Shown here: in pieces, positions 46,443-55,309 of the stretch | Position numbering within the stretch: position 1 is the stretch's first letter | Layout: each line of letters starts with the position of its first letter | NCBI RefSeq assembly: GCF_900107275.1 | Contig: NZ_FNPI01000008.1 | Coordinates: 141,025 to 205,024 of the forward strand | Length of the DNA: 64,000 nucleotides | Direction: 5' to 3' | Source: Evansella caseinilytica | GTDB lineage: Bacteria; Bacillota; Bacilli; Bacillales; Salisediminibacteriaceae | Made by a program: the position numbers and the translations under genes | Notes under the pieces: generated by a model | Seen by the model: only the letters and a program-made list of their open reading frames with translations | Told to the model about the DNA's origin: nothing | The model's database searches: none

Positions 46443-46640
46443 TTTTAAGAGCGTGTTCAAAAAGATTGTTGCTCTTTGCTTTTGGCCCGTAAGCAAATCA
46501 AGCTTTGCCCTTCAAGCAAGGCGCAAAGGTTTTGAAAATAAAAGAGCCGTTCAGACAAATAAATTTGTCTTGAAAAGGCTCTCTTATTTTCAAATTACGG
46601 TCCAAAAGCAACAAAATTTACGCAGGCAACCTTTTTAAAA
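46443..46640 (+). repeat. Family C long inverted-repeat element, copy 2
   Basis: Same folding plan as copy 1 but with different stem sequence: GCTTTTGGCCCGTAA / TTACGGTCCAAAAGC and TTTTGAAAATAAAAGAGCC / GGCTCTCTTATTTTCAAA. The loop region GTTCAGACAAATAAATTTG is nearly conserved. The left end begins with the family B terminus AGAGCGTGTTCAAAAAG. It lies between the divergent lipoprotein and response-regulator genes. Confidence 0.6.
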
Positions 46641-46743
46641 AATAGTATGCAATTTTTTCAAAGTCACACTATAATGAAACATATTTAAACTTCCACAATG
46701 GATATTTAACGATCCTTGTATCCAAATAAAGGAGAGCACAAAA

Positions 46744-47430
46744 ATGAAACTGTTGGTCATTGAAGACGATAAATACCTATCGGAGACGATAAAGGAAACA
46801 ACGCAGGAAATGTTTGCAGTGGCGCAAGCCTTTGACGGCGAAGAGGGATTGTTTTTAGCCGAACAAAATATTTTTGACTGCATTATTTTGGATATTATGC
46901 TGCCAAATATGGACGGCTTTGAGGTGTTGCGGCAGCTGCGGCAGAGCAACATCACAACGCCCGTTGTCATGCTCACAGCAAAGGACGGGATTGACGATAA
47001 AATTCACGGCTTTAAGGTCGGTGCCGACGATTACTTAGTAAAACCGTTTCACCGGGAAGAGCTCTTATTGCGGCTCGAAGCTATTGTTCGAAGGGCGGGC
47101 GGGGACTGGAAAGAAAATATACTATGCTTTAAAGAATTAAAAATGAATTTAAAAAATAAAACGGCGATAATCGGCGAGGAAGCTGTGAAATTAAACGGCA
47201 AGCAATTTGATCTGCTTGAATACCTGGTCACGAACAAAAATACGATTTTAACGAAAGAACAAATTTTTGATCGCATCTGGGGTTTTGAGTCTGATACTTC
47301 GGCGACCGTTGTAGAAGTATACGCCAGCTATTTACGAAAAAGCTTAAAAAAATTCGACTATGATCAATACATTAAAACATTTCGCGGATTAGGTTACATG
47401 CTGTCCGAAAACGGTGAAAAACATGGTTAG
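46744..47430 (+). CDS. OmpR-family response regulator of the beta-helix/VTC cluster
   Basis: 228 residues. Receiver domain with IEDDK (Asp8/9), phospho-acceptor Asp50 in IILDIMLPN, Lys100 in YLVKPFH; winged-helix DNA-binding domain with GFESDTSATVVEVYASYLRKSLKKFDYDQYIKTFRGLGYML. AAAGGAGAG before ATG. It overlaps the kinase gene. Divergent from the DUF4353 lipoprotein gene, with the family C element between, so it probably controls that gene and the downstream VTC and DUF4956 genes; this is inferred from context only. Confidence 0.85.
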   Translation: MKLLVIEDDKYLSETIKETTQEMFAVAQAFDGEEGLFLAEQNIFDCIILDIMLPNMDGFEVLRQLRQSNITTPVVMLTAKDGIDDKIHGFKVGADDYLVKPFHREELLLRLEAIVRRAGGDWKENILCFKELKMNLKNKTAIIGEEAVKLNGKQFDLLEYLVTNKNTILTKEQIFDRIWGFESDTSATVVEVYASYLRKSLKKFDYDQYIKTFRGLGYMLSENGEKHG

Positions 47431-48721
47431 ACGAAGGATGTTCCGTAAACAGCAGCTCACGTTTATGATATTAAACTTCATTGCCTTTACAATTATTTTT
47501 TCGATTTTCGGGATTATTATTTTTACCCAGGTGCAAAACACGCTCATTTCTGAAACAGATAAGGAATTAATAGAACTAAAGCGATTGCTGACAGATGAAC
47601 ATGCCAGAGGAGAAACCCCACCGACACATAGCAACGAGCGCAGCTTGCCCCACGCTCCTGAAGCCCGGCCTGGAATGGCATTGAACCCGCGAATCATCAT
47701 GTTGGATTGGAGTAATGAGGGAGAAATCGTAAACTCCGACCAAATCGGTACTTTAATATACGAAAACTACTTACACGATTATCCACTGGAAAAAGACAAA
47801 GTCGATGTGATCACAACTTTAACAATCGATGATTCCTACTATTTCCGATCGCTCCTGTTCGCCAACCCGAACACAGATGAGGGGATTGCGTATACCCAGT
47901 TGGTGATAAATATTGATGCCGAACAGACGATTTTAAACAACTTCGGGAAGCTGCTCATCCTTTGCTCGTCTGTTTTTGTCCTGCTTTCCATATCCGCCAG
48001 TTATTTGTTATCGAAAAAAATGATGAAGCCGATCATTCAGTCATGGAATAGACAAGCCGAATTTGTGGAAAATGCCTCCCATGAACTGCGGACGCCGCTG
48101 ACGATCATTCAGAACAAATTAGAACTGTTGCTGATGGAACCACAGGAAACAATCATGAATAAATTCGAAAACATCGCCCTCAGCTTATCGGAAACAAGAA
48201 GGTTATCGAAGCTGACCTCCGATATGTTAACATTGGCACGCGCAGATTCAGCCGAGACCGAGCTTGTGAAAAAGCCGCTGGTTGTCGACGAATTTGTAGA
48301 AAAGGTCTGTGCTCCTTATAGTGAAATCGCCGAATCACAGGGCAAGCACCTTTGGCTCCATTTAAACAGCAATGAGACGATCGAAGCAGATGAAGTACGG
48401 CTTCATCAGCTCCTCGTGATCTTGTTGGATAATGCGCTCAAGTACACGAGTGATCATGACAGCATCGGTATAAAAACATATGTGGAGGCACAGAAGGTTG
48501 TATTTGAGGTGAGCGATACAGGCATCGGCATTAAAGAAGAAAATATGAAGCATATTTTTGACCGCTTTTATCGCGAGGATCGTGCCCGCTTAAGAGAAAC
48601 AGGTGGAACAGGGCTCGGGTTGTCGATTGCCCACTGGATTGTCGGCAAACACGACGGCAGCATCAGCGTCGTTCGCAACGAACAAAAAGGCGCCACCTTT
48701 AAAGTAAAATTGCCGAAGTAA
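47423..48721 (+). CDS. Sensor histidine kinase of the beta-helix/VTC cluster
   Basis: About 432 residues. TM1 at about 12-38 (FMILNFIAFTIIFSIFGIIIFTQ), an extracellular sensor of ~125 residues, TM2 at about 175-195 (LLILCSSVFVLLSISASYLL), then DHp with ENASHELRTPLTIIQNKLELLL (phospho-His), N-box LLDNALKYTSDHD, G1 VSDTGIGIKEE, G2 TGLGLSIAHW. ATG 47423 with GGTGA upstream is preferred over GTG 47414; both overlap the end of the regulator gene. Together with the RR it forms a standard TCS; signal unknown. Confidence 0.85.
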   Translation: MVRRRMFRKQQLTFMILNFIAFTIIFSIFGIIIFTQVQNTLISETDKELIELKRLLTDEHARGETPPTHSNERSLPHAPEARPGMALNPRIIMLDWSNEGEIVNSDQIGTLIYENYLHDYPLEKDKVDVITTLTIDDSYYFRSLLFANPNTDEGIAYTQLVINIDAEQTILNNFGKLLILCSSVFVLLSISASYLLSKKMMKPIIQSWNRQAEFVENASHELRTPLTIIQNKLELLLMEPQETIMNKFENIALSLSETRRLSKLTSDMLTLARADSAETELVKKPLVVDEFVEKVCAPYSEIAESQGKHLWLHLNSNETIEADEVRLHQLLVILLDNALKYTSDHDSIGIKTYVEAQKVVFEVSDTGIGIKEENMKHIFDRFYREDRARLRETGGTGLGLSIAHWIVGKHDGSISVVRNEQKGATFKVKLPK

Positions 48722-48741
48722 AGCTGCTCAATCACACTTTA

Positions 48742-48945
48742 AGTGTTTGTTCAAAAAGATCGTATTTTATCTATTTGAACAAATACGAAGTAATGAGTGG
48801 AGCCGATGCATTCTTCTAAATCCGGCTACGAGTGGGGTTCTCGGAACCAGGATGGTGACATTCCGCCGTTGCCCATAGGACGTGGGCAGCACTTAGGCGG
48901 AATTGAGTGCATCGAGCGGAGCCATTGCCTTTTTGAACACGCTCT
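48742..48945 (+). repeat. Family B dispersed element, medium form
   Basis: Termini AGTGTTTGTTCAAAAAGATCG and TTGCCTTTTTGAACACGCTCT. Interior hairpins: GGGTTCTCGGAACC, and TTCCGCC-(N)-TTGCCCA...TGGGCA-(N)-GGCGGAA, whose inner pair differs from the long copies' GCTCAC...GTGAGC. It separates the kinase gene from the VTC gene. Confidence 0.7.
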
Positions 48946-49014
48946 TTAAGGTTTGTTTAAGGTTCATCCATAATAATATGAACTGCAGATAAACAATAAG
49001 TGGGGTGTAGAGTG

Positions 49015-49713
49015 ATGGAGACAAACAGTATCAACGGCTTGAAGGGCCGCAGTGAGTTAAAGCATGAGATAACAAGAATGGACTGCTTCCTGTTAAGGAA
49101 TAAGTTAAAGCACTACATGGACGTCGATCCTTATGCGAAAAACGACGGAATGTATTCGATCCGGAGCGTGTATTTTGACAACTTTGACAACAAAGTTTTA
49201 CAACAGAAAAAGGAAGGCTTTTATGAACGCGATAAGTTTCGCGTCAGATTGTACGACTACAACTTTGAATACCTCAACCTCGAAAAAAAGAGCAAACGAA
49301 ACAATCTGACATACAAGCAAAAATGCCGGATCTCCGCAGAGGAATATGAGCGCATCCGATACGGGGACATTGCCTGGATGGAAAACGATGCGAGGGCGCT
49401 GATGCAAGACCTGTATTATCATATGAACTTGTATCAATTAAAGCCGGTGACCGTTGTCGATTACGAGAGAGAAGTTTTCGTGTACCCATATGGCAATGTG
49501 CGCGTCACCTTCGACAGCTCGATAAAAACAAGCATGCGAAATAACGATGTGCTAAACCCCGATTTGGTAATGGTTGAAACGGAGCCTGACGTTGTCATCC
49601 TTGAAGTGAAGTACGACGAATTTCTGCCAGGTGTGATCCGGAAATTATTGCAAACCGGGGATCGAAAACAAGGCACATATTCCAAATATCAAATCAGCAG
49701 AATGTATGGTTAA
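49015..49713 (+). CDS. VTC-domain protein (polyphosphate polymerase domain)
   Basis: 232 residues of the VTC domain (triphosphate tunnel metalloenzyme fold) found in yeast polyphosphate synthase subunits and bacterial relatives. Tunnel residues are visible in strand-like motifs: GRSELKHEI, YSIRSVYFDN, KFRVRLYDY, LNLEKKSK, PVTVVDYEREVF, NVRVTFDSSIKT and VILEVKYDEFLP, with alternating Lys/Arg and Glu. GGGGTGTAGAGTG precedes ATG 49015. The DUF4956 gene follows at 26 bp, the usual partner. The product may synthesise or bind polyphosphate or another anionic polymer, perhaps at the membrane with DUF4956. Confidence 0.83.
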   Translation: METNSINGLKGRSELKHEITRMDCFLLRNKLKHYMDVDPYAKNDGMYSIRSVYFDNFDNKVLQQKKEGFYERDKFRVRLYDYNFEYLNLEKKSKRNNLTYKQKCRISAEEYERIRYGDIAWMENDARALMQDLYYHMNLYQLKPVTVVDYEREVFVYPYGNVRVTFDSSIKTSMRNNDVLNPDLVMVETEPDVVILEVKYDEFLPGVIRKLLQTGDRKQGTYSKYQISRMYG

Positions 49714-49739
49714 CGAGATACAATCGGAGGGCATAAAAA

Positions 49740-50423
49740 ATGGAAACAATCACTTTTAACGATATCTTTCAATCGAATATTTTGGAGAGAATGACCAGCA
49801 TTTCCATCATGGATTCATTGATTGGCTTAATCGCCGCCTTTCTCATCGGATTATTCATTTATATGATCTATAAAAAAACGTTCTCAGGCGTGCTTTATTC
49901 GCACACCTTCAATATTTCACTCATCATCATGGCAATGGCAACTTCCCTGATCATTATGGGCATCTCGTCAAATGTTTTGCTGTCACTCGGAATGGTCGGC
50001 GCGCTATCCATTGTCCGCTTCCGGACGCCGATTAAAGATCCGATGGATATAGTGTATCTCTTCTGGGCGATTATCGCCGGACTTCTATGCGGCATTGGAT
50101 TCATTCTTCTTGCCGCCATCGGTTCCATTCTCATCGGTATCGTGTTAATCATCTTTGTAAACAAAATGAAAATCGAGAACCCGTATTTATTAATCATTAA
50201 GTATCAGGATCGATCGATTGAAAACTCCTTGGAGCATATTGTTTCAAAGCACGTTAGAAAACATACGCTGAAATCGAAGTCGGTCATGCCCGGCAACCAG
50301 TTCGAATTAACGTACGAAGTCCGTGCTCCTGAAGCGGAGATGAGCTTCATCAATCAAATATCGACGCTGGAAGGAGTAAATTCCGCTGTGATGATAAGCT
50401 ATGATGGCAATTTCTCCGCTTGA
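49740..50423 (+). CDS. DUF4956 membrane protein
   Basis: 227 residues: four to five membrane helices in the first ~145 residues with the signature LLSLGMVGALSIVRFRTPIKDPMD, then a cytoplasmic ferredoxin-like domain (about 150-225, YLLIIKYQDRSIENSLEHIV...FELTYEVRAPEAEMSFINQISTLEGVNSAVMISYDG). DUF4956 almost always sits beside a VTC-domain gene, as here. GGAGGG before ATG. It may form the membrane channel or regulatory subunit for the VTC protein; function unproven. Confidence 0.84.
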   Translation: METITFNDIFQSNILERMTSISIMDSLIGLIAAFLIGLFIYMIYKKTFSGVLYSHTFNISLIIMAMATSLIIMGISSNVLLSLGMVGALSIVRFRTPIKDPMDIVYLFWAIIAGLLCGIGFILLAAIGSILIGIVLIIFVNKMKIENPYLLIIKYQDRSIENSLEHIVSKHVRKHTLKSKSVMPGNQFELTYEVRAPEAEMSFINQISTLEGVNSAVMISYDGNFSA

Positions 50424-50451
50424 CAGCCGGCGGATTTTCCAGAATAACAAC

Positions 50452-50490
50452 AAGCTCAGAAGCCGCCCTGTCTGGACGGTTCCTGAGCCT
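50452..50490 (+). terminator. Hairpin after the DUF4956 gene
   Basis: GCTCAG-aag-CCG / CGG-ttc-CTGAGC, 28 bp beyond the stop codon. The T-rich stretch after it is weak (CCTGTATCCTTTATCC). Confidence 0.4.
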
Positions 50491-50563
50491 GTATCCTTTA
50501 TCCGTTAGATGATGAGGCAACCTTCTTCTGTTTTAATTTGCTTTCTACAGTAGATTGAAACGC

Positions 50564-51382
50564 TCATTTGTTGATTCGCACGGAAAGCTTAACTAAATAC
50601 TTCTCAAAGCCTTCCATTGACAGCTCATCCAGCAAAACATCCTCATAAAAAAATCCTGTTAAGATGAGGTCATGCTCTTTGGCAAAGATGGTGAGTCGCT
50701 CGTAGGTTTGATCGATGCTGGAGTAACCCCCTGAATGATAAGCAACAAGGTAGGTCCCTTTATCAATTGTAAAATTAGCATACGCCTTCTTGTCCACCTT
50801 TGTATAAAGGTAGTCGTAGCCCAGATAATCTCTCGCGGATATTTTTTTCGTATCAATCATCCAGCCCGTTGAATGGGAAATGCCAATGTTGTATTTTTCC
50901 AGCAAACGATAGTGATGGTAGTAGGAATCATAAATATGTTTATCGTCTGTTAATGGTTTGACCTCTGTTACGAACAAACCCGCCTCCCCTTTCTCTTCAT
51001 AACCGATTTCAAAAGGATTGATCCCGATCGCCACTCTTGTAATCTGCAATTTCTCTTTGATTAATTGCTTCATTGCTTGGAGACGGTTTATTTTCCTCGC
51101 AATCGTGTTTGCCTCTTTCTCGAGCAAACGGATAAGCTCATCGGGAGACCGTTTCTCAAGGTACTCCTTTATTTCCTTCAAGGGTACACCTAACTCTTTC
51201 AACATCGCGATGACGTAAAAAACATCCGATTGATAGATGGAATAATATCTGTACCCATTCTCCGCTTTTATTTCCGGAGAAAAGATGCCAATTTTATCAT
51301 AATGAAACAGCGTATCTTTACTAACGCCAATGAGTTTGGCGAACTGTCCTGTCGTTAAATGAATTTGTGGATTCATGTTCAT
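50564..51382 (-). CDS. MerR-family regulator, BmrR-like, with GyrI-type effector domain
   Basis: 272 residues. The N-terminal MerR winged helix reads [45 protein letters not shown], with a coiled-coil linker (about 75-120). The C-terminal ~150 residues form the GyrI-like drug-binding domain ([40 protein letters not shown]). It is divergent from a MATE efflux gene whose promoter has the stretched 19-bp spacer that MerR activators act on, so the pair is probably a drug-inducible efflux system. Confidence 0.85.
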   Translation of the reverse strand: MNMNPQIHLTTGQFAKLIGVSKDTLFHYDKIGIFSPEIKAENGYRYYSIYQSDVFYVIAMLKELGVPLKEIKEYLEKRSPDELIRLLEKEANTIARKINRLQAMKQLIKEKLQITRVAIGINPFEIGYEEKGEAGLFVTEVKPLTDDKHIYDSYYHHYRLLEKYNIGISHSTGWMIDTKKISARDYLGYDYLYTKVDKKAYANFTIDKGTYLVAYHSGGYSSIDQTYERLTIFAKEHDLILTGFFYEDVLLDELSMEGFEKYLVKLSVRINK

Positions 51383-51395
51383 TGAAATGCACCTC

Positions 51396-51426
51396 TTGAC
51401 TATCGTGTTACACCATACCTTAGTAT
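51396..51426 (+). promoter_or_regulatory. MerR-type promoter of the MATE gene
   Basis: -35 TTGACT (51396-51401), 19-bp spacer, -10 TAGTAT (51421-51426). The spacer holds GTGTTACAC, a short palindrome. The 19-bp spacing is the hallmark of MerR-activated promoters. Confidence 0.72.
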
Positions 51427-51462
51427 ATCATTGTTACGTTAAACTAGGAGCTGAAACACACG

Positions 51463-52806
51463 ATGGAAATGTCAAAACAACTAGGAAAAACATTTAACCT
51501 TTTCTCCCTGTTAGCATATGCTGCGCCTACAATGGCACTGATGGTCTTTATGTCGATCTATACAATGGTGGACGGGATATTCATTGCCCGCTATGTCAGT
51601 GCAACGGCGTTGTCGGCCGTTAATATATTCTTCCCAATCTATGGATTAATCATCGCCATTGCTTTAATGCTTGGTACAGGTGCAAATGCCATCATCGCAA
51701 AAAAAATCGGGGAAAACAACGCTAACGAAGCAAAAGAAAATTTTACGTTTATTGTTATTTGCGGTGCTGTATTAGGGCTCGCGATCATGGTGTTTGGATT
51801 GCTATTAATGAAACCGATTCTCCTGTTGCTCGGTGCAGGGGCCACGGAGGAACTGTTTGAATTTACGTCCACATACGCGAGAATCATTCTATATACTAGT
51901 CCGTTCATGATTCTGCAAATGTTATTTCAGAATTTCTTTGTGACGGCTGGAAAACCGAATTTGGGGCTAGCGATCACGATTGCAGGAGGAGTTGCTAATA
52001 TTGTTCTCGACTACATCTTTATTGTTCTCTTACAGATGGGGATCGCAGGCGCAGGGATTGCAACTGCCATCGGGATTTTTATTCCGGCTGTATTTGGGCT
52101 CATTTATTTTTTCAAGAACAAAAAAAGCGGGCTTCATTTTGTTAAACCAAAAGTAGACGCAAATGTTTTTTTCAACAGCTGTATAAATGGGTCATCCGAA
52201 ATGGTATCGAATCTTGCTTCCTCCATTGTAACGTTTGCTTTTAACCTTCTCATGATCAAGCACTTAGGAGTGGACGGCGTGGCGGCTGTCACCATTATGC
52301 TCTATGTCATGTTTATCTTAAGTTCGCTATTTATGGGGTACTCGGCAGGTGTGGCGCCAATTATCAGCTATAATTATGGAAGCCAAAATACTGCTCAACT
52401 AAAGCGGATTTTCAACTACAGCCTGCTTATCATTGTGACAGGGTCGGTTACGATGTATGGTGTTTCCACAATGTTCGGCGCTTACTTCATCCAGCTTATG
52501 GCTTCTGAGGAAAGTGCCGTTTATCACATCGCTGTCGATGGAATGAGTATTTTTAGCATCTGCTATCTGTTTATGGGGTTCAACATTTTCACATCCATGT
52601 TGTTTACCGCCTTTTCAAACGGGAAAGTTTCAGCAGCCATTTCATTTTTGCGGACGTTGGTTTTTGTCTTAACCGCGTTATTGGTCCTGCCGGCCACCAT
52701 AGGAGTTACGGGAATTTGGCTCGCTATTCCATTAGCAGAGATTCTTTCCGTCTTCGTATGTATCTTTTTCTTAACCGCAAACAGAAAAAAATATTATTTG
52801 GTTTAA
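51463..52806 (+). CDS. MATE-family multidrug efflux protein, MepA-like
   Basis: 447 residues and twelve membrane segments in two related halves. N-terminal AAPTMALMVFMSIYTMVDGIFIARYVSATALSAVNIFFPIYGL and GTGANAIIAKKIGENN are MATE signatures; a second half begins near SEMVSNLASSIVTFAFNLL and contains GYSAGVAPIISYNYGSQN. This is the MepA/NorM-like branch using Na+ or H+ exchange. Divergent MerR gene and 19-bp-spacer promoter point to drug induction. A strong terminator follows. Confidence 0.88.
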   Translation: MEMSKQLGKTFNLFSLLAYAAPTMALMVFMSIYTMVDGIFIARYVSATALSAVNIFFPIYGLIIAIALMLGTGANAIIAKKIGENNANEAKENFTFIVICGAVLGLAIMVFGLLLMKPILLLLGAGATEELFEFTSTYARIILYTSPFMILQMLFQNFFVTAGKPNLGLAITIAGGVANIVLDYIFIVLLQMGIAGAGIATAIGIFIPAVFGLIYFFKNKKSGLHFVKPKVDANVFFNSCINGSSEMVSNLASSIVTFAFNLLMIKHLGVDGVAAVTIMLYVMFILSSLFMGYSAGVAPIISYNYGSQNTAQLKRIFNYSLLIIVTGSVTMYGVSTMFGAYFIQLMASEESAVYHIAVDGMSIFSICYLFMGFNIFTSMLFTAFSNGKVSAAISFLRTLVFVLTALLVLPATIGVTGIWLAIPLAEILSVFVCIFFLTANRKKYYLV

Positions 52807-52817
52807 TTCTGCAGCAC

Positions 52818-52868
52818 AAAAAGGATGGATGTGAACAACAATGCTTGTCTGTTCATCTATCCTTTTTT
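52818..52868 (+). terminator. Intrinsic terminator of the MATE gene
   Basis: AAAAGGATGGATGTGAACA pairs with TGTTCATCTATCCTTTT (two mismatches) and is followed by TTATT, starting 12 nt after the stop. Confidence 0.8.
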
Positions 52869-52976
52869 ATTCTGAGATTTGAAAATCAGCGTGCCCTGTT
52901 CATTTGGTGAACGTAAAAAACCAATGGCGCCAACAGCCATTTCAAATCAAAAAACATTTTTTCTGAATTGTCACGC

Positions 52977-53034
52977 TTGCGTTCGGTAGCACTCTATTGT
53001 ATTATATATCTAAATGATATATATCTTAAAGATA
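52977..53034 (+). promoter_or_regulatory. Promoter and PadR operators before padR2
   Basis: -35 TTGCGT (52977-52982), 17 bp, -10 TATTAT (53000-53005). A dyad TATATATC-N5-GATATATA (53003-53023) overlaps the -10 and a second, TATCTT-A-AAGATA (53022-53034), follows. Overlap with the -10 supports autorepression by the PadR protein. Confidence 0.68.
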
Positions 53035-53045
53035 GGTGAAGCCAA

Positions 53046-53600
53046 TTGAAAAAATACAATCACACAACGTACGCCATTCTCGGCATTCTGACGACGGAAT
53101 GTACATCAGGCTACGCAATTAAGCAATTCATTGACCAGAGCCTGAACCATTTCTGGAAAATCAGCTACGGACAGATATATCCAACGTTAAAAGCGATTGT
53201 CGCCGACGGTTTAGCGGAGGTTCATACGTCCTCCCATGAAGGAAGGCCGGATCGACATGAGTATTCACTTACGTCAAAAGGAATCGACGTGTTAACAAGC
53301 TGGCTGGAGCAGCCGGTGGAGCAAGTCCCTGTTGAACGAAATGAAGTGTTGCTGAAGCTGTTTTTTGGCCGATATCAATCGAAAGCAAGCAAGGTACGCA
53401 TATTACACGATTACAAACAAAAGCTGGCAGACCGTTATCAAACATATGTAAGTATCGAGCAAGCCATTCTCGCCCACAAAAACAACAACGAAGCTGCGGC
53501 GTATTGGCTATGTACGCTTGATTATGGGAAACGTATCACTCTGGCTGCCATTGACTGGTGTACGGCTGCACTTGACCAATTTTCCGTTGAGGAGGAATAA
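53046..53600 (+). CDS. PadR-family regulator (PadR-s2, with C-terminal domain)
   Basis: 184 residues. N-terminal PadR winged helix (TYAILGILTTECTSGYAIKQFI, FWKISYGQIYPTLKAIVADGLAEV, wing RPDRHEYSLTSKGIDVLTSWL) joined to the Vir_act_alpha_C-like helical dimerisation domain (about 95-180). TTG start with AGGTGA 6 nt upstream. It is 45 bp before an MFS transporter gene on the same strand and likely controls it and itself. Confidence 0.85.
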   Translation: MKKYNHTTYAILGILTTECTSGYAIKQFIDQSLNHFWKISYGQIYPTLKAIVADGLAEVHTSSHEGRPDRHEYSLTSKGIDVLTSWLEQPVEQVPVERNEVLLKLFFGRYQSKASKVRILHDYKQKLADRYQTYVSIEQAILAHKNNNEAAAYWLCTLDYGKRITLAAIDWCTAALDQFSVEEE

Positions 53601-53645
53601 CTCAATGAGGATGGAAGAGCGCTTCGTAAAATGTGGAGGTTTAGC

Positions 53646-54791
53646 ATGAAAAAAATAATGTATACTATTTTTATTTTTAACTTTCTTTTTAGTCTGTTAA
53701 CTGCGATTTTGCCTTTGCTAGTTTACGATCTCACAAAGACGCCCTCCACTTCCGGTTATGTATTAACGACATTTATGTTAGCTTTGATAGCATCTCGATT
53801 ACTTTTATTTAAATTCTACATTAAAGAATTGATATTGCTTAAGTTTGGGTTGTTTTTTTATTGTTTAGGTTTCGTTGTTTTAACGATATTTTCCAATTAT
53901 TTATTACCCTTTTATGTGGGTGCTGTTTTTTTCGGTATTGGGGTAGGTACAGTAGCTCCGGCATTACTCACGATGATAACTAACATTGACGGCAATAAAA
54001 AATTAATGATTGGATTACATAATTCATTCATGGGGGTTGCTTCAGCGATAGCGCCTTTGGTAGGAGTTTTTTTATTTTACAACATTGAGCAAAAACTTTA
54101 TCTGTATTTTTCACTGTTTTTCCTGGCACTTACAATACTGATCCCAAGCTTTTTTGTAAAAGCGGGTATAAGTGATAACGATGATTCCAAAAATAGTACC
54201 AGCAAATTTAATAAACGTATTTTTAAGCTGGATTATTTGTCGAATTACTTTACATTTTTACTAACATCTATCAGTTACGGTTCCATCATTGCTTATTTGC
54301 CAATATTACTTGAACAAATAAATTTAAGGATAGATATGTTTTACTTCTTTTTTTGGAGCTTCTTTGTCCTAGCACAACTTTATATGCCAGCTATTTGTTC
54401 GTATTTATCCGAAAAACTTTTAATGACTTTAAGCATATTAATCATTGCGCTTAGTACTGTTCTATTGGGCTTCTCTTCAAATGATGTTTTGTTAATATTT
54501 AATGCCGTCATGTTTGGTTTTTCCTATGGGGGCTTAATGAATATCTTTTATAATAGAATAGCCATGGTAAAAGATAACAAATCAAAAACGAATGCCTTTT
54601 CAATATTTGGGTTAATGTCATATTTGGGTGTCGGCTTAGGCGCAATGCTTTTAAGCCCTATTGCAAATAATTCATTAACGAAAGTTTTCATTATTTCTGC
54701 CATTTTTCCGGTAGGAGCATTAATCATTAATTTACTATTTGCATCTATAAGCAATAAAAGAGCTGAATGGAAGACAAGATTAAGAGCTTAA
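53646..54791 (+). CDS. MFS transporter
   Basis: 381 residues with about twelve hydrophobic helices, first at MYTIFIFNFLFSLLTAILPLLV, with a hydrophilic central loop around GISDNDDSKNSTSKFNKR. The A-motif-like loop between TM2 and TM3 is weak. ATG 53646 follows GGAGGTTTAGC; the frame start at 53631 is worse. Base composition is clearly more AT-rich than the neighbouring genes, suggesting separate acquisition. Operon with padR2. Substrate unknown, probably a toxic compound. Confidence 0.78.
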   Translation: MKKIMYTIFIFNFLFSLLTAILPLLVYDLTKTPSTSGYVLTTFMLALIASRLLLFKFYIKELILLKFGLFFYCLGFVVLTIFSNYLLPFYVGAVFFGIGVGTVAPALLTMITNIDGNKKLMIGLHNSFMGVASAIAPLVGVFLFYNIEQKLYLYFSLFFLALTILIPSFFVKAGISDNDDSKNSTSKFNKRIFKLDYLSNYFTFLLTSISYGSIIAYLPILLEQINLRIDMFYFFFWSFFVLAQLYMPAICSYLSEKLLMTLSILIIALSTVLLGFSSNDVLLIFNAVMFGFSYGGLMNIFYNRIAMVKDNKSKTNAFSIFGLMSYLGVGLGAMLLSPIANNSLTKVFIISAIFPVGALIINLLFASISNKRAEWKTRLRA

Positions 54792-54822
54792 ATTTAAATG
54801 ATATTATATGCTTTAGTATGAC

Positions 54823-54978
54823 GTGCAGGAGTACCAATTAATCAACCATTCAAGCGGTATAAGAAGATATGGACATGTTACTATCAAGGGAGTACAAGCC
54901 AACAACCTGCTGGCACTTCTTGACCATCACCAAACATACGTCGATGAGTTCCGGGCGTTATCTGCGCGTTATCAATAA
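54823..54978 (+). pseudogene. Short gene remnant after the MFS gene
   Basis: 52 codons from GTG 54823 to TAA 54978 read VQEYQLINHSSGIRRYGHVTIKGVQ...LLDHHQTYVDEFRALSARYQ, with protein-like composition but no ribosome site. A stop precedes it, so it is either a very small gene or the tail of a lost one. No family recognised. It is GC-richer than the MFS gene before it. Confidence 0.35.
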
Positions 54979-55027
54979 AGTTTACCCCACCGTGTATTTT
55001 TTACGAAAATATGGTATGATATAGGTA

Positions 55028-55166
55028 ACAAATCATATAATGAAAAATGACCACATCTGGAACTGTGATCATTAAATACCCATTCTTCCGATAGGGGATT
55101 GGCGTTATCTAATCTACAAAGAAAATAGCCCATTCTCATTTTGCCGAATAAGGGGCTATTTTTTTT
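55028..55166 (+). ncRNA. Candidate antitoxin antisense RNA, locus 2
   Basis: Extended -10 TGGTATGAT (55012-55020) precedes it. A 5' hairpin AATGA-CACA...CTGGAA...TGTG-TCATT (55046-55073) is followed by AATAGCCC...GGGCTATT and TTTTTT (terminator, 55124-55166), which overlaps the 3' end of the toxin at 55136-55255. Same organisation as loci 1 and 3. Confidence 0.62.
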
Positions 55167-55255
55167 GCGTTCAAAATAGCGACAACGACAGTAATTAGCG
55201 CGATGATCATCGTGGAAAAAGAAATCATAAGCGTCAAAGCCTGAAACGTCGTCAT
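55136..55255 (-). CDS. Holin-like type I toxin peptide, locus 2
   Basis: 39 residues: MTTFQALTLMISFSTMIIAL, then ITVVVAILNAKKIAPYSAK. The short polar N-terminus, LMISFS motif, single membrane helix and lysines after it match the putative holin-like toxin family (Hol_Tox) of Bacillus. AAGGGGG precedes ATG 55255. The 3' end overlaps a convergent plus-strand terminator. Likely a membrane-active toxin silenced by an antisense RNA. Confidence 0.75.
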   Translation of the reverse strand: MTTFQALTLMISFSTMIIALITVVVAILNAKKIAPYSAK

Positions 55256-55309
55256 GGCGTCACCCCCTTTCGGGGACAACGCCAACCGCCCTATCCTTTA
55301 TCAAAAGAG

